NCBI GenBank assembly: GCA_963848205.1
Contig: CAWKCV010000003.1
Span: 1,426,001 to 1,490,000 of the forward strand
DNA: 64,000 bases
Source: BOG-908 sp963848205
GTDB taxonomy: Bacteria; Pseudomonadota; Alphaproteobacteria; Acetobacterales; Acetobacteraceae
Reading direction: 5' to 3'
Below, piece by piece: positions 33,424 through 44,120 of this stretch (positions within the stretch are counted from its first letter, which is position 1; each line of letters opens with the position of its first letter). The notes beneath the pieces were generated by a model that worked only from the letters and a program-made list of their open reading frames with translations, was not told the origin of the DNA and made no database searches. The position numbers and the translations under genes were made by a program.

Positions 33424-33863
33424 GTCCCCTCCGCCGCCCGAACATCGAACCGGCGCGTCGCCAAACTCACCTGCCGCTCCCGCCCCCCCGCCTTCCAGCT
33501 CTCCGTCACCAGAATATCGAACAGCACCGCGCGCGCCGGCTTGACATCATTGGCCCGGTCCTGATCGGTCAAGCTCAGCTCGCGCGAGCTCGCCTCGCGG
33601 ATGCGCAGCCGCCAGGTGAAGCCCTCGCCGTCCGCGCCGGTCGTCTGCTGGGCGGAAATGCCGGAGCCGTGCCCGATGGTGGCGAGATGCGAGCGGGCCA
33701 GCGAGATCGCCTCGTCGTATTTTGCGGCGACCGAGGTTGCGTCGAGGCCCGCGGTGGTGCCGCCGAACAGCGCGCCGATGGCGAGTGCGGCGATGACGAA
33801 GGCGATCATCACTTCGAGGAGCGTGAAGCCGGCATCCCGCCGGCGCGCGTCAGAGATGGGCAT
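33420..33863 (-). CDS. gspI: Type II secretion minor pseudopilin GspI
   Basis: A 147-residue pseudopilin with a short basic leader and cleavage site RRDAG/FTLLEVMIAFVIAALAIGAL, followed by ARSHLATIG and the RVRE-type TWRLRIREAS region of GspI. It overlaps gspH by 14 bases upstream and gspJ by 4 bases (ATGA) downstream. GspI nucleates the tip complex with J and K. Confidence 0.9.
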   Translation of the reverse strand: MPISDARRRDAGFTLLEVMIAFVIAALAIGALFGGTTAGLDATSVAAKYDEAISLARSHLATIGHGSGISAQQTTGADGEGFTWRLRIREASSRELSLTDQDRANDVKPARAVLFDILVTESWKAGGRERQVSLATRRFDVRAAEGT

Positions 33864-34293
33864 CGCTGACCTTTACCTGTCCGGTGAGCCATTCCACCTT
33901 GATATCGACACGATGCCGGCCGGTGCCGAGGAGAACTTCGCCGCCGGTGGCGCTGCCGTCGGGCGAGAAACGGATCACCCGGACGGTGCCGGGGCCTTTC
34001 AGCGCGGGTGGCATCACGGTCAAATTCAGGTCGCGCGCCAGCAGCGTGGGCGGCGTGCGGTCAATGGCGAATAGGTGCCGGGCGGGGTCGATGGCGACGG
34101 AGACATCCTCGTCGGTGGCGATGGCTTGCGCACGCGCGGCACGCAGGCCTTGCGCGATGGCGCCCGCGGCGGCGCGCGTGTTGAGGCCCTGGTTGACCAT
34201 GCCACCGCGGCCGAGGAACAAGCCCATGATCACGCCCAGGATCGCCAGCGTGACGAGGATCTCTATGAGGGTGAAGCCGCAATCTTTACGCAT
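33850..34293 (-). CDS. gspH: Type II secretion minor pseudopilin GspH
   Basis: A 147-residue pseudopilin with a 6-residue leader and cleavage MRKDCG/FTLIEILVTLAILGVIMG, then a GspH-type domain (AAAGAIAQGLRAARAQAIAT, IRFSPDGSATGGEVLLG). It is the first gene of the hijk group; the major pseudopilin gspG and the other gsp genes are not upstream, where a hairpin repeat and an unrelated plus-strand gene lie. Confidence 0.9.
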   Translation of the reverse strand: MRKDCGFTLIEILVTLAILGVIMGLFLGRGGMVNQGLNTRAAAGAIAQGLRAARAQAIATDEDVSVAIDPARHLFAIDRTPPTLLARDLNLTVMPPALKGPGTVRVIRFSPDGSATGGEVLLGTGRHRVDIKVEWLTGQVKVSDAHL

Positions 34294-34333
34294 GACTGGG
34301 GTAATCAGCGCGGGAGGCGGGAGTAAGGCAAGT

Positions 34334-34392
34334 TAAGGAGGAGAAAGCAGTCCCTTTTCGAGAAAAGGACCGAGAAGCTTTTGCTCCTGCGC
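34334..34392 (-). repeat. Boundary hairpin repeat (reverse, upstream of gspH)
   Basis: AAGGAGGAGAAAGCAGTCCC then TTTTCGAGAAAAGGACCGAG then AAGCTTTTGC. GTCCCTTTTC/GAAAAGGAC stem. Confidence 0.85.
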
Positions 34393-34450
34393 ATTTGCCG
34401 GGTTGGGGCATCGGGGTTAGTTTGCCGTCAAGTGCTCAGGAGACGACGAC

Positions 34451-35245
34451 GTGAAGCAGGTTCGGTATTGGGCGGTTCTGTCATGTTTGGTCAGTGCGTC
34501 GCCGGCGTTTGCGGCCGTCGATCCGGCCTTGCAGGCGGCAGTGAAGTCTCCTGCGCGTGAGGCGTCGCTGACGGTGCGTGACGCTGCACGCCATCCGGCC
34601 GAGGAGCTGAGCTTTTTCGGTTTGCGGCCGACTTCCAACGTGGTCGAGATCTCGCCGGGCGGCGGCTACTGGACCGAGATTCTGGGGCCGTATCTGGCCG
34701 CGCACGGGCACCTGACCGAAGCTTTGCCAGGCGGAAGCGATCCGGAGCACGAGGCTGCGAAGTTCCGCGCCAAGTTCGCCAGCCAGCCCTGGTTCGGCAA
34801 GGTGAGCCTGACGACGCTGGCACCGGGCCAGGCCGAAGTCGCGCCCGCCGGGTCGGCCGATTTCGTGCTGACGTTCCGCAACGTGCACAACTGGATGTAT
34901 GAAGGCACCGCCGATCAGGCGTTCGCCGCCTTCTTCCGTGCGCTGAAGCCGGGCGGTGTGCTGGGCCTGGAGGAACATCGCGGCCTGGCCAACGTGCCGC
35001 AGGACCCGAAAGGCGAGAACGGCTATGTGCGGCAGGATTATGTGATCGCGCTGGCGAAAAAGGCGGGATTCGATTTGGTGGCGTCGTCGGAGATGAACGC
35101 CAATCCGCGCGATACGAAGAACTATCCGAAGGGCGTGTGGACGCTGCCGCCGACCTTCGAGATGGGTGGCGTGGACCATGCGAAATACGCGGCGATCGGG
35201 GAAGCCGACAACATGGTGCTGACCTTCCGCAAGCCGGGCGGCTGA
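34451..35245 (+). CDS. Exported class I SAM-dependent methyltransferase-like protein
   Basis: A 264-residue protein with an N-terminal signal peptide (YWAVLSCLVSASPAFAAVD) followed by a Rossmann-type methyltransferase domain: VVEISPGGGYWTEILGPYL (SAM-binding motif I, near residue 66), DFVLTFRNVHNWM, and FFRALKPGGVLGLEEHR. The family (COG4798-type predicted methyltransferases) is regularly exported although SAM is cytoplasmic, so its substrate or cofactor use is unclear. GTG 34451 has AGGAG 9 bases upstream. Four bases separate it from arfB. Confidence 0.85.
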   Translation: MKQVRYWAVLSCLVSASPAFAAVDPALQAAVKSPAREASLTVRDAARHPAEELSFFGLRPTSNVVEISPGGGYWTEILGPYLAAHGHLTEALPGGSDPEHEAAKFRAKFASQPWFGKVSLTTLAPGQAEVAPAGSADFVLTFRNVHNWMYEGTADQAFAAFFRALKPGGVLGLEEHRGLANVPQDPKGENGYVRQDYVIALAKKAGFDLVASSEMNANPRDTKNYPKGVWTLPPTFEMGGVDHAKYAAIGEADNMVLTFRKPGG

Positions 35246-35249
35246 ACGC

Positions 35250-35675
35250 TTGGCGCGCCTGCAGATCACGCCGGCGCTGTCGATCGACGAAAGCGAGCTG
35301 ACCGAGAGGTTTGTGCTCAGCTCGGGTCCGGGCGGGCAGAACGTCAACAAGGTGTCCACCGCGGTGGAGCTGCGGTTCGACGTGCGCGGCTCGCGTTCGC
35401 TGCCGGATGCGTTGAAGGTGCGGCTGATGCGGATCGCCGGCAGCCGGATGACGCAGGACGGCGTGCTGGTGATTTCGGCGCAGCGGTTTCGCTCGCAGCC
35501 GCGTAACCGCGAGGATGCGACGGAGCGGCTGTTCGAGATGATACGCGAGGCGAGCGTGGCGCCAGTTCGCAGGCGGGCGACGCGGCCGACGCTGGGGTCG
35601 CAGACGCGGCGGCTGGAGGGGAAGGGCGTGCGGGCTGGGGTGAAGGCGATGCGGCGGCGGCCTGAGGGGGAGTAA
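35250..35675 (+). CDS. arfB: Alternative ribosome-rescue factor / peptidyl-tRNA hydrolase ArfB
   Basis: ArfB (YaeJ) frees ribosomes stalled on mRNAs without stop codon by hydrolysing peptidyl-tRNA. The 141-residue product has the GGQ motif in SSGPGGQNVNKVSTAVELRF near residue 30 and a Lys/Arg-rich C-terminal tail (RRRATRPTLGSQTRRLEGKG) that enters the mRNA channel. TTG start 35250, 4 bases after the methyltransferase stop. Length is typical and identification is firm. Confidence 0.93.
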   Translation: MARLQITPALSIDESELTERFVLSSGPGGQNVNKVSTAVELRFDVRGSRSLPDALKVRLMRIAGSRMTQDGVLVISAQRFRSQPRNREDATERLFEMIREASVAPVRRRATRPTLGSQTRRLEGKGVRAGVKAMRRRPEGE

Positions 35676-35725
35676 AGGAAGGCCTTCTTTTTTGAAAAAA
35701 AGAAGCAGAAAACTTTTGCTTCCCG
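35674..35725 (-). repeat. Boundary hairpin repeat (reverse, after arfB)
   Basis: AAAGGAAGGCCTTCTTTTTT then GAAAAAAAGAAGCAGAAAAC then TTTTGC. It begins at the arfB stop codon and pairs head to head with the next copy. Confidence 0.92.
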
Positions 35726-35773
35726 GCCGTGCTTGGTTATCCGCGTTTAAGCGTCTGCTGATCCGGGCGTTAA

Positions 35774-35820
35774 GATAGAAGTTTTTGGTTCTTTTTTTCA
35801 AAAAAGAACTTCTTCCTTTA
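35774..35820 (+). repeat. Boundary hairpin repeat (forward, before uvrA)
   Basis: GATAGAAGTTTTTGGTTCTT then TTTTTCAAAAAAGAACTTCT then TCCTTTA. It ends 10 bases before uvrA GTG; the following AGGA serves as ribosome binding site. Confidence 0.92.
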
Positions 35821-35830
35821 GGATACCCGC

Positions 35831-38686
35831 GTGTCATCCATCATCGTGCGCGGCGCCCGCGAGCATAACCTCAAGAACGTCGACGTGGAGATCCCACGCG
35901 ACCAGCTGACCGTCATCACCGGCCTATCCGGCAGCGGCAAAAGCTCGTTGGCCTTCGACACGATCTACGCCGAGGGGCAGCGGCGCTATGTCGAATCGCT
36001 GTCGAGCTATGCGCGGCAGTTTCTGGAGCTGATGGGCAAGCCGGATGTGGACAGCATCGAGGGTCTGAGCCCGGCGATCTCGATTGAGCAGAAGACGACG
36101 AGCCGCAATCCGCGCAGCACGGTCGGCACGGTGACGGAGATCCACGATTACATGCGCCTGCTGTGGGCGCGGGCGGGCGTGCCGTATTCGCCGGCGACGG
36201 GGTTGCCGATCGAGGCGCAGACGGTGAGCCAGATGGTCGATCGGGTGATGGCGATGGCGGAGGGCACGCGGCTGCTGCTGCTGGCGCCGGTGGTGCGCGA
36301 CCGGAAGGGCGAGTACCGCAAGGAACTGGCCGAGCTGCAGCGGCGCGGGTTCACGCGGGCGAAGGTGGACGGGACGCTGTACGACATCGGCGACGTGCCG
36401 GCGCTGAACCGCAAGACCAAGCACACGCTGGAGGCGGTGGTGGACCGCATCGTGGTGCGCGACGGCGCGCAGCAGCGGCTGGCCGACAGTTTCGAGACCG
36501 GGCTCGGCATGGTGCCGGACGGCATCGTCTATACCGAGGATGCCGACACGCAGGCGCGCACGGTGTTCTCCTCGCGCTTCGCCTGCCCGGTGAGCGGCTT
36601 CACCATCGAGGATATCGAGCCGCGGCTGTTCAGCTTCAATTCGCCGCATGGAGCGTGCCCGGCTTGTGATGGGCTGGGCGTGGAGGTGTTCTTCGACCCG
36701 GCGATGGTGGTGCCCGACGAGCGTCGCAGCCTGGCCGAGGGGGCGGTGGCACCGTGGACGGGGGCGATGAGCCCGTATTTCGACCAGACGCTGCAGAGCC
36801 TGGCGCGGCACTACAAGGTGACGACGCGCACGCCCTGGGCGGAGCTGCCCGAGCATGTGCGTGACGCGATCCTGAACGGCACCGGCACCACGCCGGTGGA
36901 GATGACCTACAAGGACAGTGTACGCGCCTATTCGGTGAGTAAGCCGTTCGAGGGCGTGCTGAAGAACCTGGCGCGGCGCTACAAGGAAACCGACAGCGCC
37001 TGGGCGCGCGAGGAGATGAGCCGCTACCAGGCGGACAAGCCGTGCGAGGTGTGCCATGGCGCGCGCCTGAAGCCTGAGGCGCTGGCCGTGAAGATCGACC
37101 GGCGGACGATCGCCGAGGTGTCCGACCTGTCCATCCGGCATGCGTTGGACTGGTTCGGCGGCGTGGAGGCGACGCTGACGCCGCAGCGTGCGGAGATCGC
37201 GCGCCGAATCTTGCGCGAAATCTCCGAGCGGCTGCGCTTCCTGGTCGATGTGGGGCTGGATTATCTCAGCCTCTCGCGCGGCTCGACCACACTCTCCGGC
37301 GGAGAGAGCCAGCGTATCCGGCTCGCCAGCCAGATCGGCAGCGGGCTGACGGGCGTGCTGTATGTGCTCGACGAGCCTTCGATCGGGCTGCACCAGCGCG
37401 ACAACGAACGGCTGCTGGGCACGCTGCAGCGGCTGAAATCGTTGGGCAATACGGTGCTGGTGGTGGAGCACGACGAGGACGCGATCCGGCAGGCCGATTA
37501 TCTGATCGACATGGGTCCGCGCGCCGGAATGAATGGCGGGCATGTCATCGCGCGCGGCACACCGGCGGAGGTGGCGGCCAACCCGGCCTCCATCACCGGC
37601 GATTATCTGAGCGGGCGGCGGCGGATCGAAATCCCGGCCAAGCGGCGCCCGATCAACCGCAAGCGCATGCTGACGGTCGTCGGCGCCACCGGCCACAATC
37701 TCAAATCGGTCACCGCCGATTTTCCGCTTGGCACCTTCACCTGCGTCACCGGCGTGTCGGGCGGCGGCAAGTCCACTTTGGTGATCGACACGCTCTATAA
37801 AGCCGTGTCCCGCCGGCTGATGGGTTCGGGCGAGGTGCCCTCGGCGCACACGCGGATCGACGGGCTGGGCGAACTCGACAAGATCATCGACATCGATCAG
37901 TCGCCGATCGGGCGCACGCCGCGCAGCAATCCGGCCACCTACACCGACCTGTTCGCCCCAATTCGCGACTGGTTCGCCGAGCTGCCGGAGAGCCGGGTGC
38001 GCGGCTACAAATCCGGCCGGTTCAGCTTCAACGTAAAAGGCGGGCGCTGCGAGGCGTGCCAGGGCGACGGCGTGCTGAAGATCGAGATGCACTTCCTGCC
38101 GGACGTGTTCGTCACCTGCGACACCTGCAAGGGTGCCCGCTACAACCGCGAGACGCTGGAGATCAAGTTCAAGGGCCGTTCGGTCGCGGACATCCTGGCC
38201 ATGACGGTGGACGAGGCGCAGCCGCTGTTCTCGGCGGTCAACCGCATCAACGACCGGCTGAGCATCCTGCAGCGCGTGGGGCTGGGCTACATCTCGCTTG
38301 GCCAGCAAGCCACCACGCTATCGGGCGGCGAGGCGCAGCGCATCAAGCTCGCCAAGGAGCTGGCGCGTCGGGCGACGGGACGCACATTGTATATCCTCGA
38401 CGAGCCGACGACCGGGCTGCATTTCGAGGACACCGCCAAGTTGCTCGAGGTGCTGCACGCGCTGGTCGATACCGGCAATACGGTGGTGGTCATCGAGCAT
38501 AATCTGGAGGTGATCAAGACCGCCGATTGGGTGATCGACATGGGGCCGGAGGGCGGCGATGGCGGTGGCCGGATCGTCGCCGAAGGGACGCCGGAGGATT
38601 TGGCCGGCGTGTCGGGCAGCCATACGGGGCGGTTTCTGGCGCCGTTGCTAAAGCCGTCTCAAGCGCGCAGGAGAGCCAGGGCGTAG
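35831..38686 (+). CDS. uvrA: UvrABC system protein A (excinuclease ATPase)
   Basis: UvrA recognises bulky DNA damage and loads UvrB. The 951-residue product is full length. Visible in order: Walker A GLSGSGKSSLAF near residue 31, zinc pair CPACDGLG near 277, CEVCHGARL, signature LSGGESQRIRLA near 490, Walker B LYVLDEPSIGLH, second Walker A GVSGGGKSTLVI near 644, zinc finger CEACQGDGVLKIEMHF...CDTCKGARYN near 743-770, second signature LSGGEAQRIKLA and LYILDEPTTGLHFED. GTG 35831 has AGGA 7 bases upstream. The large minus-strand frame over it is a shadow. No LexA box was recognised. Confidence 0.97.
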   Translation: MSSIIVRGAREHNLKNVDVEIPRDQLTVITGLSGSGKSSLAFDTIYAEGQRRYVESLSSYARQFLELMGKPDVDSIEGLSPAISIEQKTTSRNPRSTVGTVTEIHDYMRLLWARAGVPYSPATGLPIEAQTVSQMVDRVMAMAEGTRLLLLAPVVRDRKGEYRKELAELQRRGFTRAKVDGTLYDIGDVPALNRKTKHTLEAVVDRIVVRDGAQQRLADSFETGLGMVPDGIVYTEDADTQARTVFSSRFACPVSGFTIEDIEPRLFSFNSPHGACPACDGLGVEVFFDPAMVVPDERRSLAEGAVAPWTGAMSPYFDQTLQSLARHYKVTTRTPWAELPEHVRDAILNGTGTTPVEMTYKDSVRAYSVSKPFEGVLKNLARRYKETDSAWAREEMSRYQADKPCEVCHGARLKPEALAVKIDRRTIAEVSDLSIRHALDWFGGVEATLTPQRAEIARRILREISERLRFLVDVGLDYLSLSRGSTTLSGGESQRIRLASQIGSGLTGVLYVLDEPSIGLHQRDNERLLGTLQRLKSLGNTVLVVEHDEDAIRQADYLIDMGPRAGMNGGHVIARGTPAEVAANPASITGDYLSGRRRIEIPAKRRPINRKRMLTVVGATGHNLKSVTADFPLGTFTCVTGVSGGGKSTLVIDTLYKAVSRRLMGSGEVPSAHTRIDGLGELDKIIDIDQSPIGRTPRSNPATYTDLFAPIRDWFAELPESRVRGYKSGRFSFNVKGGRCEACQGDGVLKIEMHFLPDVFVTCDTCKGARYNRETLEIKFKGRSVADILAMTVDEAQPLFSAVNRINDRLSILQRVGLGYISLGQQATTLSGGEAQRIKLAKELARRATGRTLYILDEPTTGLHFEDTAKLLEVLHALVDTGNTVVVIEHNLEVIKTADWVIDMGPEGGDGGGRIVAEGTPEDLAGVSGSHTGRFLAPLLKPSQARRRARA

Positions 38687-38690
38687 CTAT

Positions 38691-38707
38691 TTCGTAACAG
38701 TTACGAA
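38691..38707. promoter_or_regulatory. Perfect 8-bp palindrome TTCGTAAC-A-GTTACGAA
   Basis: An inverted repeat with one-base spacer, 4 bases after the uvrA stop and about 150 bases before the diguanylate cyclase gene. It is not followed by a T run, so an operator for a dimeric regulator is more likely than a terminator. No regulator is assigned. Confidence 0.5.
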
Positions 38708-38855
38708 CGCATTTGCACTTGCGCGCGTACGGCATCCCTAGTGGGTCCTAAATGCTCTATGGAGGACGTTCGCTGCGGTTGAATGTTCATCCCAAGGTTG
38801 GTGGAAGACCGACAGAAGGCGGTGAGCAGGGACAAGCGGGCGGGCGAGGCAGACG

Positions 38856-40163
38856 ATGCAAGCTGGCGGGGCAGAGGCGGAACTGGCGCTGAGCGGTCAC
38901 ACCGGACCCCAGCAAAGCAATTTGTCGGCGATCGAGCGCGAACTGGAACGCTCGCGCCTTCGGCTTCGCTTTCTAGACCGGCCGCTGGAGAGCACCTATC
39001 AGGCCGAGCAGCAGGAAGCCTCCCGGTTGCTGAACCGGATCGTGATCGCGATCCTGGTGGTCATCTTCGACGCCTATTTCATCGCCGACACACGGGTTGC
39101 GCCGCAAACCCTGGTGCTTTCGGCCGTGCTGCGCTTTGGCCTGCTCACCCCCGCCGCCATGGTCTATATCTGGTGCGACTGGCGCGGCCGCCTCCCACGC
39201 AGATCCGGATCGTTCGTGACGGCGCTGCTGATCGCACCGACGCTGCTGTCCACGATCATCGCTTTCTGGGTGACGAGCCCGTTGGCGCTGGCGAACTATC
39301 AGGCCGTGCCGATGATCCAGTTGGCCCTGCTGGCCTGCCGCCTGAGCATGAAGCAGGCGCTGCTGGTGATCGCGACGTCGTGGCTGCTCTATGCAGTGAC
39401 GATCTTCACCGCTTCGTTCGTGCCGGCCGATCTCCATATCTCGCTGATGCTGACCGACATCGCGATCGGCAGCGGCACGCTTTTGTTTGCTTGGCGTATC
39501 GAGATACGCGACCGCCAGGTCTTCCTGCTCAACCAGCAGGCCGCGATCGGCCGCGAGTTGCTGCGCGCGCAGAATCGTCGGCTGGCCCGGCTGTCGCAAG
39601 TGGACGCGTTGACGGGACTGGGCAACCGGCGCTGCTTCGACGAAGCGCTGGCCACCTCCTGGTCGCAGGCCCTGCACATGCCCTGCCCGATCAGCCTGGT
39701 GATGTTTGATATCGACTGCTTCAAGCAGTTCAACGATGCGCTGGGCCATCAGGCCGGCGACGAATGCCTGATCGCCGTCTCCCGCGTTGTCGCACGCTGC
39801 CTGCGCGACGAGCGTGACACGCTCGTGCGTTACGGCGGTGAGGAGTTTGCCATCATCCTGGCGGCGACCACTCTGGACGATGCGCTTGGTGTGGCAGAGC
39901 GGGTCAGGCGCGCGGTCGTCGAGCGTGGCTTGCCGCATCCCGGCGGCGGCCCGCTCTCGCTGGTGACGATCAGCCTGGGTGTGGCGACGGTGACGGCACC
40001 TGCGCAATCGGCCGAAAGCCTGATCGAGATGGCGGACCGGTGCCTCTATGCCGCCAAGCGCCGCGGACGGAACCGGGTGGAATCCGATCGCCTGGTGGTC
40101 GTCTCCTCCCGGCCCGGGCCGCCTGTGATCAGGCTTGCAGCGAGCAAGCGGGAGACCGGGTAA
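38856..40163 (+). CDS. Membrane-bound diguanylate cyclase (GGDEF)
   Basis: The protein (435 residues) makes cyclic di-GMP from two GTP. N-terminal residues about 60-215 form five or six membrane helices (MASE-like sensor: IVIAILVVIFDAYFIA, ALLIAPTLLSTIIAFWV, LLVIATSWLLYAVTIFTA), then a short coiled linker and a GGDEF domain with DALTGLGNRRCFDEAL near 250, MFDIDCFKQFND (metal Asp), and the signature RYGGEEF near 330. The RxxD inhibitory site is degenerate (DERD), so product inhibition may be weak. GAGG lies about 7 bases before ATG 38856. Confidence 0.92.
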   Translation: MQAGGAEAELALSGHTGPQQSNLSAIERELERSRLRLRFLDRPLESTYQAEQQEASRLLNRIVIAILVVIFDAYFIADTRVAPQTLVLSAVLRFGLLTPAAMVYIWCDWRGRLPRRSGSFVTALLIAPTLLSTIIAFWVTSPLALANYQAVPMIQLALLACRLSMKQALLVIATSWLLYAVTIFTASFVPADLHISLMLTDIAIGSGTLLFAWRIEIRDRQVFLLNQQAAIGRELLRAQNRRLARLSQVDALTGLGNRRCFDEALATSWSQALHMPCPISLVMFDIDCFKQFNDALGHQAGDECLIAVSRVVARCLRDERDTLVRYGGEEFAIILAATTLDDALGVAERVRRAVVERGLPHPGGGPLSLVTISLGVATVTAPAQSAESLIEMADRCLYAAKRRGRNRVESDRLVVVSSRPGPPVIRLAASKRETG

Positions 40164-40183
40164 GCGGGCGACGCGAAGGATGG

Positions 40184-41110
40184 ATGACCGGGGAAGCCAC
40201 ACGCGCTAAGCAGGCGCCGATGTCGCGAATCGCTCATCCAAGGCAGGGCGGTCTGCCGCGTCCGAACCTGTCCGGCACGGCGCCTGCCCTGCCCGGCCAG
40301 CGCCTGTTCGTCCGGCAGTTCCGGGCCGTGCGACGGATTTTCGGGGTCGCTCTGCTGACGCCGCCGGCGTGCCTGTTGCAGGCGGCGTTTCTCGCCATCG
40401 GCGGGCAGCCGCGCGTGTGGTTTGCGGCGTTCTACTGGCGCAGCGTGGCGCGGCTGATCGGGCTGCATGTGCGGGTCATCGGCACGCCCCTGCGCCCGAG
40501 CTCGCAACGGCAGGATGGGCGGCCGGTCATCTATGTCTGCAATCATTCATCTTGGCTGGATATCCCGGCGCTCGGCGGCACGCTGCGCGCCTGTTTCGTC
40601 GCCAAAGACGATGTTGCCGGCTGGCCGATTGTGGGCACGATCGCGCGTCTGGGCCGTACCGTGTTCGTCAGCCGGTCGCGCCAGGGGATCGGGCGCGAAC
40701 GCGACCAGATGCAGGAGCGGCTGCGGGCGAACGACGATCTGATCCTGTTTCCGGAGGGTACAAGCTCGGACGGCTCGCGCGTGCTGCCCTTCCACTCCTC
40801 ATTCTTCGCGGCGGCCTATGGCGAAGGGCGGCCGCTGATACAGCCGGTGAGCGTGGTTTACGACCGGCTGGCGGGGCTGCCGGTGGTGCGCGGCAGCCGG
40901 GCGGTGTTTGCCTGGTATGGCGACATGGAATTGGCGCCGCATGTCTGGCGGCTGGCGCAATGGCGCGGCAAGCGGGTCACCATGCTGTTCCATGCGCCTT
41001 TGGACCCTGCGGATTTTGCGTCGCGCAAAGCGCTGAGCCAGGCGGCTTGGGATGTGGTGGCCGATGGTGCTTCGGCTTTGCGGCAGAACCGGGCGGCCGC
41101 AAGACAGTAA
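40184..41110 (+). CDS. 1-acyl-sn-glycerol-3-phosphate acyltransferase-like protein
   Basis: A 308-residue PlsC-family acyltransferase that would acylate lysophosphatidic acid or a related lysolipid at the inner membrane. The HX4D motif NHSSWLD is near residue 126, the substrate motif FPEGTSSDG near 193, and a hydrophobic segment (ALLTPPACLLQAAFLAI) lies near residues 55-71. ATG 40184 has AGGA close upstream and follows the diguanylate cyclase by 20 bases; ATG 40220 is a possible later start. In many alphaproteobacteria such genes act in ornithine-lipid or phospholipid synthesis (OlsA-like), but no olsB is adjacent. A repeat begins at the stop codon. Confidence 0.87.
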   Translation: MTGEATRAKQAPMSRIAHPRQGGLPRPNLSGTAPALPGQRLFVRQFRAVRRIFGVALLTPPACLLQAAFLAIGGQPRVWFAAFYWRSVARLIGLHVRVIGTPLRPSSQRQDGRPVIYVCNHSSWLDIPALGGTLRACFVAKDDVAGWPIVGTIARLGRTVFVSRSRQGIGRERDQMQERLRANDDLILFPEGTSSDGSRVLPFHSSFFAAAYGEGRPLIQPVSVVYDRLAGLPVVRGSRAVFAWYGDMELAPHVWRLAQWRGKRVTMLFHAPLDPADFASRKALSQAAWDVVADGASALRQNRAAARQ

Positions 41111-41165
41111 GGAAGGCTTCTTTTTTTAAGAAAAGAAGCGAAAAACTTCTGCTATGCTGTCGCGA
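41108..41165 (-). repeat. Boundary hairpin repeat (reverse, after PlsC-like gene)
   Basis: TAAGGAAGGCTTCTTTTTTT then AAGAAAAGAAGCGAAAAACT then TCTGC, followed by GCTGTCGCG. Stop codon shared with the repeat. Confidence 0.92.
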
Positions 41166-41187
41166 GCTCTGCGATTGAATGCGCTCT

Positions 41188-43899
<2,712 letters not shown>

Positions 43900-43944
43900 A
43901 ACGGGGCAGATAGGGGCCCACTAGGTGCGGGTCAACTTGGAGGC

Positions 43945-44046
43945 AAAGGCCAAAGGGCTCTGCCCCCTGGACCCAGGCTGGGGTCGGGGACCCCAGACCC
44001 CCGTTCAGGGAAGGCAGGTCCAGGGGCAGAGCCCCTCGGCCTTGCC
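43945..44046. repeat. Long inverted repeat in the secA-ppiC gap
   Basis: AAGGCCAAAGGGCTCTGCCC then CCTGGACC faces GGTCCAGGGGCAGAGCCCCT then CGGCCTT with only a few mismatches; inside is CTGGGGTC-GGG-GACCCCAG, a perfect 8-bp palindrome. The element is about 100 bases and could form a long cruciform or RNA hairpin. Its sequence is unrelated to the A/T-rich boundary repeats and resembles an interspersed repeat known from Rhodospirillales genomes. Confidence 0.8.
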
Positions 44047-44120
44047 TTAAATTCACCCAACCCCGATTGCCGCACATGGACGATTGCCTCATAAGGCCGC
44101 CGCCCCCTCATGAGGTTCCC

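Noticed and set aside
35924..38308. 794-residue open frame on the minus strand
   Set aside because: Antisense of uvrA; His/Arg-rich composition without motifs, typical shadow of a GC-rich gene.
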